From the NCBI GenBank assembly GCA_021795795.1, contig JAJYPA010000511.1, positions 1 through 5,891 of the forward strand: a DNA stretch of 5,891 bases. The letters run 5' to 3'. This DNA comes from Pseudomonadota bacterium. GTDB taxonomy: Bacteria > Pseudomonadota > Gammaproteobacteria > Halothiobacillales > Halothiobacillaceae. Under the pieces are notes generated by a model. That model was not told the DNA's origin. It did no database searches and worked only from the letters and a program-made list of their open reading frames with translations. This document shows positions 1 through 5,570 of the stretch, in pieces. The translations under genes were made by a program, and so were the position numbers. Every line of letters begins with the position of its first letter. Within the stretch, counting starts at the first letter, position 1.

Positions 1-1
1 A

Positions 2-25
2 CGCGCCAAGGAGGTTTTGCAATGA
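2..25 (+). CDS. C-terminal end of probable HigB/RelE-like toxin (partial)
   Basis: Reading from base 2, the frame gives RAKEVLQ and then TGA. That stop overlaps the ATG of the following XRE antitoxin gene as ATGA. Toxins of the phage-derived Gp49/HigB (RelE superfamily) group commonly end in an R-x-KEV-like helix and lie directly before an XRE antitoxin. The short tail and the overlap therefore suggest that the toxin gene was cut by the window edge. Only seven residues are visible, so no catalytic residue can be checked. The family call rests mainly on gene order and could be wrong. Confidence 0.45.
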   Translation, partial: RAKEVLQ

Positions 26-303
26 GCCGCTTATCAGAACTGAAAAAGCAATGGATGAAAGACCCCGCGTTCAAGGCGGAATACGACGCGCTGGAGGATG
101 AGTTCAGCCTCGCCCGCGAATTGATCGGGGCCCGGACCCGCGCTGGACTGTCGCAAGCAGAATTGGCGCAACGCATGGGTACCACCCAATCGGCTATCGC
201 TCGCCTGGAAAGTGGCAAATCCCCGCCATCTATGCGAACCATTGCGCGGATCGCCGCGGCTACTGGAAGCCGCGCCGTAGTGCGGCTGGAGCCACGCTCT
301 TGA
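22..303 (+). CDS. XRE-family HTH antitoxin (HigA-like)
   Basis: This 93-residue DNA-binding protein is the likely antitoxin and autorepressor of a type II toxin-antitoxin operon whose toxin lies upstream. A charged N-terminal helix (about residues 1-30) precedes a Cro/C1-type helix-turn-helix at about residues 32-85. The core is SQAELAQRMGTTQSAIARLE (44-63), followed by the usual SGKSPPS turn. A strong AAGGAGG Shine-Dalgarno at 8-14 sits 7 nt before the ATG, so the start is secure. The start overlaps the preceding stop, implying translational coupling to the toxin. Single-domain XRE proteins of this length with toxin-first order are typical of HigBA-like modules. An orphan phage-type regulator remains possible because the toxin is not in view. 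Confidence 0.8.
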   Translation: MSRLSELKKQWMKDPAFKAEYDALEDEFSLARELIGARTRAGLSQAELAQRMGTTQSAIARLESGKSPPSMRTIARIAAATGSRAVVRLEPRS

Positions 304-355
304 AGGAACGCATCGCAGTTTCTTTAGTAATGACTATCGTAAATTATGGCCACCA

Positions 356-1249
356 ATGACAATCAATCTGCCAGAACCTGAATACTATGAGTTAGCAGAA
401 TTAGTCAAGAGATGGGATGTCCAGGAGTCACAACTTTTGCGACTCGGGGCAGAAGGAAAGCTACAGTTCGCATGGCCAATACCAGGCAATTTGTGGGTGT
501 CGGTGACTAGCGATTCTTATCATCCGGATACGGTAGAGAATGTAGAAAATATTTTTCCTGGCCTGCCACCAGATCATCTTTGCATTAGGGTTGCCCGTAA
601 AGCAAAAAAAGGGCTCGAAGGTCACGAAATAAGTTTGTTTGAGTATTCTCGGCCGCGTGTTATACACGAAATATGGCGCAAAATGAAGGCGGATAAAATT
701 GAAATTAGCGTTTCTGGGATGGCTATTTTATCCCCAAAATCTCTCCAGGGCTGGGATAAGGAGATTAGAGGGCTAGACGATAGCGTGCTGACGAGTGTTA
801 GCCATTTCACTGGGGCCGAGAATAGGGTTTTTGAGGTACCTGATGAGCGATCATTGTGGATGTACGAAGTTCGAGAATCAATTACCACCTGTGGTGGTCT
901 GCTTCCACCGTTGCCAGAGGGATATTATTTTGAGACGGCATCACTCATAACCGTTGATGAGCTAGTTGTGCTCAGTTCTGAGGTTAGGCGCGTAGAAAAT
1001 CAGCACGAGGAAGCAGAAAAGGCAGCCAGGACTGATGTATTGCCAGGTAGTGCACAGAATAGCCGCAAGATCTTGTTGACCATCATCCACGCGCTTTGCA
1101 AGGAAGCCGGAATCAACCCCAAGGATCGCGGCTTAACCAGCACAATTATGCGCTTGCTCGAGTTGCAAGGAACGCCTGCCTCAGAGCGCACCATCCGCGA
1201 CGTGAAAAATGATATCCCGGAAGCTATGCGCTGCCGCAAGGAAAAATAG
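356..1249 (+). CDS. hypothetical protein with C-terminal helical domain (possible DNA-binding regulator)
   Basis: I do not recognise the complete protein (297 residues). The N-terminal part (about 8-50) reads like a small helix-turn-helix followed by a beta strand: YYELAELVKRWDVQESQLLR, then a tryptophan-containing segment. Residues 50-215 are mixed alpha/beta with no motif I can name. Residues 205-228 are charged and helical, a probable linker. Residues 236-297 form a compact helical domain (ILLTIIHALCKEAG, then TIRDVKNDIPEA) like C-terminal domains seen in hypothetical proteins of proteobacterial genomic islands. No signal peptide or membrane segment is seen. The ATG has no convincing Shine-Dalgarno, and the frame stays open upstream without another good start. 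A weak -10-like TAAATT lies at 340-345. The DNA is AT-richer up to about 1050 and GC-richer after it, suggesting different histories for the two parts. Coding status is likely; function is unknown. Confidence 0.75.
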   Translation: MTINLPEPEYYELAELVKRWDVQESQLLRLGAEGKLQFAWPIPGNLWVSVTSDSYHPDTVENVENIFPGLPPDHLCIRVARKAKKGLEGHEISLFEYSRPRVIHEIWRKMKADKIEISVSGMAILSPKSLQGWDKEIRGLDDSVLTSVSHFTGAENRVFEVPDERSLWMYEVRESITTCGGLLPPLPEGYYFETASLITVDELVVLSSEVRRVENQHEEAEKAARTDVLPGSAQNSRKILLTIIHALCKEAGINPKDRGLTSTIMRLLELQGTPASERTIRDVKNDIPEAMRCRKEK

Positions 1250-1258
1250 CCCTGTTCA

Positions 1259-1290
1259 AAACGGCAAACGGCAAATAGGTCTATTTGCCG
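1259..1290 (+). repeat. CGGCAAA repeat cluster with perfect 10-bp inverted repeat
   Basis: AAACGGC occurs twice in tandem (1259-1265 and 1266-1272). The second copy runs into the arm CGGCAAATAG (1269-1278), which pairs perfectly with CTATTTGCCG (1281-1290) across a 2-nt centre. CGGCAAA is thus present twice directly and once inverted. The pattern lies 62 nt before the first gene of the replication cassette and 19 nt after the preceding stop codon. The 2-nt centre and the absence of a following T-run argue against an intrinsic terminator. An operator for a dimeric regulator or an iteron-like replication site fits better. This role is inferred from position and symmetry. Confidence 0.6.
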
Positions 1291-1316
1291 CATCACCCTG
1301 AAATCTCCCGCCATCA

Positions 1317-1347
1317 TTGCCTCACGATATCCACAACTGTGAGGCAA
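1317..1347 (+). promoter_or_regulatory. perfect 9-bp inverted repeat enclosing the RBS of the HTH gene
   Basis: TTGCCTCAC (1317-1325) is exactly complementary to GTGAGGCAA (1339-1347), with a 13-nt loop. The right arm contains GAGG (1341-1344), the Shine-Dalgarno placed 8 nt before the ATG at 1353. In RNA the stem would bury the ribosome binding site, so it could act as a translational switch for the first gene of the cassette. In DNA the same repeat could be an operator for that gene's own HTH product. Both roles are inferences; the symmetry and RBS overlap are seen directly. Confidence 0.6.
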
Positions 1348-1352
1348 CCCGT

Positions 1353-1613
1353 ATGCAAAGCAACACCGAACCTGTGGCTCAGATCATTGCTGAGATTAGC
1401 CGTACCCTGGGCTACCCACCTGAAGCTATCCCCGTACAAATCAACGAAAAGCTTGCTTCTGAAGTGTTGGGGGTCAAAGTCTCTACTTTGACTAACTGGC
1501 GCACCACGGGGCGTTATAACTTGCCCTACATAAAAGTTGGCCGATTGGTGCGTTATCGAGTAGCAGATCTTGCCGCTTGGCTTGCTAAGCGCCGACAGGG
1601 TGCTGAGAGCTGA
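1353..1613 (+). CDS. excisionase-type HTH_17 DNA-binding protein (AlpA/MerR-like)
   Basis: This 86-residue protein carries a winged helix of the excisionase/AlpA class. The domain spans about residues 33-80: helices in LASEVLGVKVSTLTNWR, a turn, then the wing PYIKVGRLVRYR and a final helix ADLAAWLAKRR. These proteins bind short repeats at att sites, origins or promoters of mobile elements and act as recombination directionality factors or regulators. I chose ATG 1353 because GAGG lies 8 nt upstream. A TTG at 1317 in the same frame would put the start inside the inverted repeat and add 12 unconserved-looking residues. It is the first gene of the cassette, and its stop lies 4 nt before the primase gene. 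No integrase is in view, so a regulatory or origin-binding role is as likely as excision. Confidence 0.82.
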   Translation: MQSNTEPVAQIIAEISRTLGYPPEAIPVQINEKLASEVLGVKVSTLTNWRTTGRYNLPYIKVGRLVRYRVADLAAWLAKRRQGAES

Positions 1614-1617
1614 TCCA

Positions 1618-2505
1618 ATGGCCTCAGATATCATTGAGCAATTTACTCAGGCCCTGGCTGCTGGGGGCATTGAGCTTGCCCCAGGCCAGAGCATAACCCC
1701 AGACGGAAAACTGCACCGGGTCCGCCTCGCCACTGACAAGGCAGGGCAGCGAACAGGTTGGTATCGCCTGCACCTTGACCCACCACCTGCTGGTGTTGCT
1801 GGTGACTGGCGCACAGGTTGCCGCGTGAACTGGTGCGTCAAGCGCCCGGAACGCCTCAGCCCATCCGAACGGGACACCTTGCGCCGCCGCATCGAGCAGG
1901 AGCAGCGCCAGCGAGAGGCCGAGGAACATGCGCGGCACCGGGAAGCCGCCAAACGTGGCGCCTGGGTATGGAATCATGCCGGGCCGGCCAGTCCGTCCCA
2001 TGAGTATCTGCAACGCAAACACCTGGCCCCAGGCATCGCGCGGCAACGTGGAGCCTCCCTCGTTTTGCCGGCGATGGACCTCGCTGGTTACCTACGAGGG
2101 GTCCAATACATACAACCGGATGGCACAAAGCGATTCATCGCGGGCATGGAAAAGTCCCGTGGCTACATTCCGGTAGCAGAAAAGCCGGACGGCAGTCGCC
2201 CGCTTTGGATTTGTGAGGGCTGGGCCACTGCCTGCACTCTCCAAACGTTACGCCCGCTCGTCTGCGTCATTGCCGGACTCGACGCCGGCAACCTTCAAGC
2301 CGTGGCCACAGAGGCCCGTCGCCGATGGCCTGCGCTTGACCTTGTTGTGTGCCCGGACTTTGACAGCGTGGGGCAACGGAAAGCTCGGGAAGCGGCCGAG
2401 CGCGCGCGTGCAAAGATATTGCCACCGCCTCCCGTGATCCTGCCGGGCTGCACCGATTGGAACGATGTTATTGCTGCAAGACGGCAGGGGTTGACCCATG
2501 CTTGA
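1618..2505 (+). CDS. Toprim-domain DNA primase of plasmid/phage type
   Basis: This 295-residue protein probably primes replication of the element by making short RNA primers. The N-terminal part (1-80) has the GWYRLHLD and GDWRTG segments common in plasmid and P4-like primases. A charged coiled-coil-like stretch rich in Arg, Glu and Gln covers 82-112. The Toprim fold follows. Its acidic residues appear as E200 in LWICEGWATA and as D247 and D249 in VVCPDFDSVG. A C-terminal DWND (280-283) is typical of the family end. No N-terminal zinc-finger cysteine cluster is seen. ATG 1618 was preferred to a TTG at 1570, which would overlap the preceding HTH gene by 44 nt; GAGAG at 1605-1609 is a modest ribosome binding site. 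The end overlaps the helicase gene by 8 nt, consistent with coupled translation and a joint primase-helicase function. Confidence 0.85.
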   Translation: MASDIIEQFTQALAAGGIELAPGQSITPDGKLHRVRLATDKAGQRTGWYRLHLDPPPAGVAGDWRTGCRVNWCVKRPERLSPSERDTLRRRIEQEQRQREAEEHARHREAAKRGAWVWNHAGPASPSHEYLQRKHLAPGIARQRGASLVLPAMDLAGYLRGVQYIQPDGTKRFIAGMEKSRGYIPVAEKPDGSRPLWICEGWATACTLQTLRPLVCVIAGLDAGNLQAVATEARRRWPALDLVVCPDFDSVGQRKAREAAERARAKILPPPPVILPGCTDWNDVIAARRQGLTHA

Positions 2506-3880
2506 GAGGGACTGGACGCAAAATGTCGCGCCCTACGGGGATGAGCGCCAACTCTGTCGTGAGTCCGTATCTGAGCCGTTTGGTGTGGACGGTGGTTTTC
2601 CCGAACCACAGCCACTGGTGGACCTGCCACGCGTGGATGTGTCCGGGGTAATCGATGCCCCCTCGCCGCCACCGGATTTTGTCTGGGATGGCATGGTGCC
2701 CCGTGGTCACATCTGTTTGCTGTCTGGGCATGGTGGAAGCGGCAAGAGCACCCTCGCGCTGCAACTAGCCGTTGCGGTGGCAATGGGCTTGCCTCTCCTC
2801 GGAGTGTCGACAACGCCTGGCCGGGTGCTGGTTTTCTCTGGGGAAGACGCGGAACCTTTGCTGCGCCATCGCCTGGCCGCCCTCTGCCACGCTCTGGACG
2901 CAAATCCGCATGCCCTGGCCGAGCGTCTGCTGGTGCTGGATGCAACGGAAAATCCGGCACTTGGCGAATCGGTTCGCGATAGGAAAACGGGTCGCGATTT
3001 TATCGCGCCAACCACCGTATATGGGCGACTGTGGGAAATTCTTACTGAGTACCAGCCTGTCTTGGTCGTTGTGGATAATGCCAGCGATGTTTTCGAGGGC
3101 AACGAAAACGATCGATCACAGGTCCGAGGTTTTGTGCGCTCCCTGGCGAGGATATGCCGCCAAGTGGGCAGCCACCCAGCGATCCTGCTGCTTACCCATA
3201 CGCCCAAGCAGGCCGTGAACGGTCGGGGCGAAAGCTACAGCGGCAGCACGGCCTGGCACAATTCCGCACGCGCGCGCCTATCGCTCACACCCGCCAAGGA
3301 TGACGACAGCCGCCTAACTCTGAGCCTCGACAAGCTGAACATTGGCCCGCGAACTGCCGAGCCGCTGCATCTGGTGCGCTCTCATGGTGGAGTGCTGGAT
3401 CTGGATGAGAACGCACACGACGTGGAGGACCCGCCCAACGAATCGCCGACCAGCACCCTGCTGCGCCTGCTGGCGGATTTCGTTAGGCGAGGGGAGCGTG
3501 TCAGCCCGGAGCCCAAGGCCCATACCAACGCATGGGCCATGCTACGAGAGGAAATGGGCTTCCCGCGCAAAAAATACCGCAACGCCAGCGCACTACTCAC
3601 CGCCATGAGGCAACTGGAGCGGGACGGACTCATCAGCCGGGAGGACTACCGCGATGCCTACCGCAAGTCCCGAACGGCATGGGCTTTGACCGCCAAAGGA
3701 TGGGAGGCTATCGGAGAAAGTGCGCCTTCTGCGTCCTCTGCGCCTTCATATGATGAGAGCGCACCTGTCACAGCCCCTTATATGAGCGCGCCTTCTGCGC
3801 CCTCATGTAGGGCAGGGGGTATGGGGGATAGAGCACGCACCCATAAGGACGCACTAGGAGATTTATCCGATGGGCAATAA
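2498..3880 (+). CDS. repA: RepA-family hexameric replicative helicase (AAA_25, RecA-like fold)
   Basis: This 460-residue ATPase belongs to the RSF1010 RepA-like group, which forms ring helicases that unwind DNA at the element's origin. Visible motifs are Walker A GHGGSGKST (77-85), an acidic SGED segment with E116 at the expected catalytic place, Walker B VLVVVD (188-193), the sensor-like LLLTHTPKQ with H234, and SGSTAWHNSARARLSL (248-263) with probable arginine finger residues. A winged-helix-like region with LLTAMRQLERDGLISRE covers about 316-405. The tail from 408 is low-complexity Ser-Ala-Pro. AGGGG at 2486-2490, 7 nt before the ATG, supports this start inside the primase gene. The family normally works with a primase and an initiator; the primase is adjacent but no classical RepC-like initiator is seen. 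The 3' end overlaps the following small gene by 11 nt. The symbol is used in the family sense. Confidence 0.88.
   Translation: MLERDWTQNVAPYGDERQLCRESVSEPFGVDGGFPEPQPLVDLPRVDVSGVIDAPSPPPDFVWDGMVPRGHICLLSGHGGSGKSTLALQLAVAVAMGLPLLGVSTTPGRVLVFSGEDAEPLLRHRLAALCHALDANPHALAERLLVLDATENPALGESVRDRKTGRDFIAPTTVYGRLWEILTEYQPVLVVVDNASDVFEGNENDRSQVRGFVRSLARICRQVGSHPAILLLTHTPKQAVNGRGESYSGSTAWHNSARARLSLTPAKDDDSRLTLSLDKLNIGPRTAEPLHLVRSHGGVLDLDENAHDVEDPPNESPTSTLLRLLADFVRRGERVSPEPKAHTNAWAMLREEMGFPRKKYRNASALLTAMRQLERDGLISREDYRDAYRKSRTAWALTAKGWEAIGESAPSASSAPSYDESAPVTAPYMSAPSAPSCRAGGMGDRARTHKDALGDLSDGQ
3722..3806 (+). repeat. GC-rich short repeats encoding the SAP-rich tail of the helicase
   Basis: The 12-mer GCGCCTTCTGCG occurs at 3722-3733 and 3788-3799, and its core GCGCCTTC occurs again at 3740-3747. 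Between them lie the 8-bp palindrome TCATATGA (3746-3753) and a second ATATGAG (3780-3786). Around the last copy, ATGAGCGCG (3782-3790) and CGCCCTCAT (3798-3806) form an inverted repeat with one mismatch. In protein this gives repeated SAPS units. The cluster could be a simple slippage-grown linker or a DNA/RNA site embedded in the coding sequence. Confidence 0.55.
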
Positions 3881-4103
3881 GCCCTCTTTCTCTTTGGCGG
3901 AATCATCCTGCGTGGGAGAACCTACCCGCGTCTCTTGTGGCACGTGCGCCTACTTCCAGCCGGACAGCGTGAACCCGCCCATGGGGGCAGGGCGCTGCAC
4001 GCGCACGATCTCCGGTTTGCCGCCAAAGGGCGGATCTGGGTACGGCGTCTGCTATCCCTTCAGCCTGCGCGTTTGCACGCACTATGGACCCATTGAGGAG
4101 TGA
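3870..4103 (+). CDS. small cysteine-rich protein (putative zinc-binding)
   Basis: This 77-residue protein has cysteines at 14, 23, 26, 43, 61 and 69 and a histidine at 71. The C-x2-C pair in SCGTCAYFQ and the later C-x7-C-x-H segment suggest a metal site. Similar short proteins with a CxxCxxF-like start and a terminal cysteine before an aromatic residue are, as I recall, frequent next to repA genes in proteobacterial plasmids and integrative elements, but I know no established function. AGGAG at 3856-3860 lies 9 nt before the ATG. The start is inside the last codons of the helicase gene, so the two are probably translated in a coupled way. A short gap to the next start (4 nt after this stop) continues the operon. 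Confidence 0.7.
   Translation: MGNKPSFSLAESSCVGEPTRVSCGTCAYFQPDSVNPPMGAGRCTRTISGLPPKGGSGYGVCYPFSLRVCTHYGPIEE
4095..4100 (+). promoter_or_regulatory. ribosome binding site deciding the start of the distal HTH gene
   Basis: GAGGAG lies inside the last codons of the cysteine-rich protein gene, 7 nt before the ATG at 4108. An in-frame ATG at 4084 lies upstream of this motif and would make the site internal, so the downstream start is preferred. Confidence 0.7.
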
Positions 4104-4107
4104 GACG

Positions 4108-4569
4108 ATGATCAAAAGACCCTCTCATCTTGACGATGCGGATCTGTGGTTGCTCGAGCATGATCCACTGCTCTCCAAGACCACGCCTAAGACCCTCGCA
4201 AACCTTCGCATCCGACAAAAGCACAGCCAGGGCCCGGCGTTACTGAACGATGCGGTAGTAGCGTCAGAGGCAGCCGCATTGTTTCTGGAGGATGATCGAA
4301 CCGCAGAGCGTCTCATTCGGCTGGCCCCGCCCGCAATACGCAAGCTGGTGGCCTTGCGTCTGGAGTTCCCGAGTGCAAGCCAGGCACAACTAGCCAGGAT
4401 GATGGGCTGCTCCCGACAAGCGGTAAACAAGAAACGCCGGCGGCTGTTGGCCTACCTCGAGGCCATGGTGGCATTCCCTCTCACCCACACATCCGGATCG
4501 GTCTCGGCAGCACGCTATTTTATGGAGCCCAATGGACAACTCGCTTGGGATTTTCTAGAAAGCGAGTAG
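4108..4569 (+). CDS. HTH-domain protein, last gene of the replication cassette
   Basis: This is a 153-residue soluble protein. Residues 89-117 (SASQAQLARMMGCSRQAVNKK and a following Arg/Leu-rich helix) read as a helix-turn-helix of the sigma-70 region 4 type, with the recognition helix near 101-112. Residues 1-75 are mostly helical without a named motif, and the C-terminus contains an aromatic stretch, ARYFMEPNGQLAWDF. I infer that it is a regulator or accessory DNA-binding factor of the mobile element. It begins 4 nt after the cysteine-rich gene and is the last plus-strand gene of the operon. A small stem CGAGT-AGG-ACTCG (4563-4575) spans its stop but lacks a following T-run. I know of no experimentally studied member. 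Confidence 0.75.
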   Translation: MIKRPSHLDDADLWLLEHDPLLSKTTPKTLANLRIRQKHSQGPALLNDAVVASEAAALFLEDDRTAERLIRLAPPAIRKLVALRLEFPSASQAQLARMMGCSRQAVNKKRRRLLAYLEAMVAFPLTHTSGSVSAARYFMEPNGQLAWDFLESE

Positions 4570-4782
4570 GACTCGAATGAGAACGTCAGGGCGCATATTT
4601 TTTCTTGGCTACTCATACTGTCATCGAGAGCGACCACGTCCGTTGTCATTATAAAGACCGGCCACGCGATTATTCAGTAGAGAACGCACCAATGGCAGGA
4701 ACGCAGCGGAAGCGGCCGTTCAGGAGAAGTGTATTCCGCCTCTAAATATCTTCAGTTTTTCGAGCTCTGAACAATCACAATC
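4570..4782. other. 213-nt convergent intergenic region
   Basis: This stretch separates the 3' end of the replication operon from the 3' end of the minus-strand HEPN cassette. It contains a T6 run at 4598-4603, an isolated -10-like TATAAA at 4650-4655 without a matching -35, a 7-bp direct repeat GAACGCA (4682-4688 and 4699-4705), and weak 5-bp arms TTCAG/CTGAA (4751-4755 and 4767-4771). I see no rho-independent terminator for either operon and no convincing gene. The GC-to-AT change towards 4750 marks the edge of the AT-rich cargo. Confidence 0.5.
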
Positions 4783-5010
4783 TCAGAGAGAATCAATTGG
4801 GTCAGGATCGTTGCTCTGTAACACTTTTTCCATTAGAGATTTACATTTATTCAAGCCAGCTTCTCGTATGTGCTTATTATTACTTTTAACCAAGTCTTCA
4901 CATTTTTCATGCTTAACGGCTTTTATCACAATTTTCTGCTGCTTTTTTGATATACGCTTGCCTTTGATATTTTTTGCTTTCATATGCTTCAGCGAAAATA
5001 AAGAACTCAT
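4783..5010 (-). CDS. small lysine-rich protein, partner of the HEPN gene (unknown function)
   Basis: This 75-residue protein is not one I recognise. It contains 16 lysines and 2 arginines against 8 acidic residues, with the basic residues concentrated in 8-46, and two cysteines (C37, C56). The N-terminal third, SLKHMKAKNIKGKRISKKQQ, suggests nucleic-acid contact; the remainder looks helical and ends in an acidic NDPDPID tail. No signal peptide or membrane segment is seen. It starts 33 nt after the stop of the HEPN gene in the same direction, so the two are probably cotranscribed. The chosen ATG has GAGGTG just upstream; a GTG at 5022 would consume that ribosome binding site. Possible roles are an antitoxin or modulator of the HEPN protein, or an RNA-binding cofactor. 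All are inferred from position and charge. Confidence 0.6.
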   Translation of the reverse strand: MSSLFSLKHMKAKNIKGKRISKKQQKIVIKAVKHEKCEDLVKSNNKHIREAGLNKCKSLMEKVLQSNDPDPIDSL

Positions 5011-5014
5011 GATA

Positions 5015-5020
5015 CACCTC
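5015..5020 (-). promoter_or_regulatory. ribosome binding site of the small lysine-rich gene
   Basis: On the minus strand GAGGTG precedes the ATG at 5010 by 4 nt (GAGG by 6 nt). It supports an own translation start for the small gene and rules against the overlapping GTG at 5022. Confidence 0.6.
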
Positions 5021-5043
5021 ACAAAAGAGAAAAAAATTCTTAA

Positions 5044-5562
5044 CTAATCAATTTTAATGCTGCCATAATTACTAAACATGCTGTTGAATTTTATTTCTGC
5101 GTCATTTTCTGACAGAATAATTTTCTTAAAATTTTCTATACTTTCTTCAAACTTACTATATAGCAGAAGGACACTTATGTAGTAATAACTATCTTTTTCA
5201 TAGATAAATTTGCATTTATCTTGAGTTAAGGTCATATGGTGCCTGTTATCATACAACCCAAACGAATGAAGCATGGAGTTTCTTAGGGAGTACAAAATTT
5301 TTGATTCCTCCACGTTGCATCCAGCAACATCAATCAAGAATCTCCTGAATCTCTCCCCAACTTCTCCAGGACTATCACTTCCATCATAAAATTTCCCAAG
5401 CAAATCAAATCCAGCTAGTATACACATCGCTCCTGGCCAGAGCGTTGAGCTTGAAAAGCAACTCGATATGTCCCTTCTCAATAGATAAAGAGTTCCAAAA
5501 GTTCCAGGTATTGATGGCTTTTCATTCGGGTCTTTAAAAAACATTTCTATTCTTTCAGACAT
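5044..5562 (-). CDS. HEPN-like protein with R-x4-H motif (putative RNase toxin/defence effector)
   Basis: This 172-residue protein is predicted to be mostly helical. Residues 94-99 read RNSMLH: an R-N pair and a histidine in R-x4-H spacing, the active-site signature of HEPN ribonucleases. A helix with FDLLGKFYDGSDSPGEVG (52-69) precedes it, and the conserved-looking LWPGAMCILAG (41-51) probably packs against the active-site helix. From memory the sequence resembles the pEK499_p136-type HEPN family, found on plasmids and in islands; this is unverified. HEPN proteins often dimerise and cut RNA in toxin-antitoxin or abortive-infection systems. The ATG has AAGGTGAG just upstream. The gene is strongly AT-rich: rows starting 5101 and 5281 have 13 and 23 G+C in 60, against 41 for the row at 3421 in the helicase gene. 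This points to separate acquisition. No nucleotidyltransferase partner is visible. Confidence 0.72.
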   Translation of the reverse strand: MSERIEMFFKDPNEKPSIPGTFGTLYLLRRDISSCFSSSTLWPGAMCILAGFDLLGKFYDGSDSPGEVGERFRRFLIDVAGCNVEESKILYSLRNSMLHSFGLYDNRHHMTLTQDKCKFIYEKDSYYYISVLLLYSKFEESIENFKKIILSENDAEIKFNSMFSNYGSIKID

Positions 5563-5570
5563 TTTCTCAC

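Noticed and set aside
1269..1290. Inverted repeat as a rho-independent terminator of the hypothetical gene
   Set aside because: The centre is only 2 nt and no T-run follows.
1000..1634. Minus-strand open frames of 115 and 106 codons over the hypothetical gene end and the HTH gene
   Set aside because: They run antisense to supported coding sequence and through both inverted repeats, with no recognisable domain.
1624..2046. Long minus-strand open frames opposite the primase gene (also 1647-1952 and 1856-2128)
   Set aside because: They lie opposite a well-supported Toprim gene in GC-rich DNA, have no family resemblance, and are expected by-products of codon bias.
2295..3207. Minus-strand open frames of 221 and 166 codons opposite the primase end and helicase gene
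   Set aside because: Arg/Pro/Ala-rich translations without motifs, lying antisense to clear Walker A and Walker B coding sequence.
4692..4745. Tiny plus-strand open frame of 17 codons, rich in arginine
   Set aside because: Too short, weak ribosome binding site, no family; may be chance or a gene remnant.
4811..5047. Plus-strand open frame of 78 codons opposite the lysine-rich gene, looking like a hydrophobic membrane protein
   Set aside because: The Phe/Leu-rich pattern is the antisense reading of lysine codons. The minus-strand reading has proper RBS spacing and operon context, so it is preferred.
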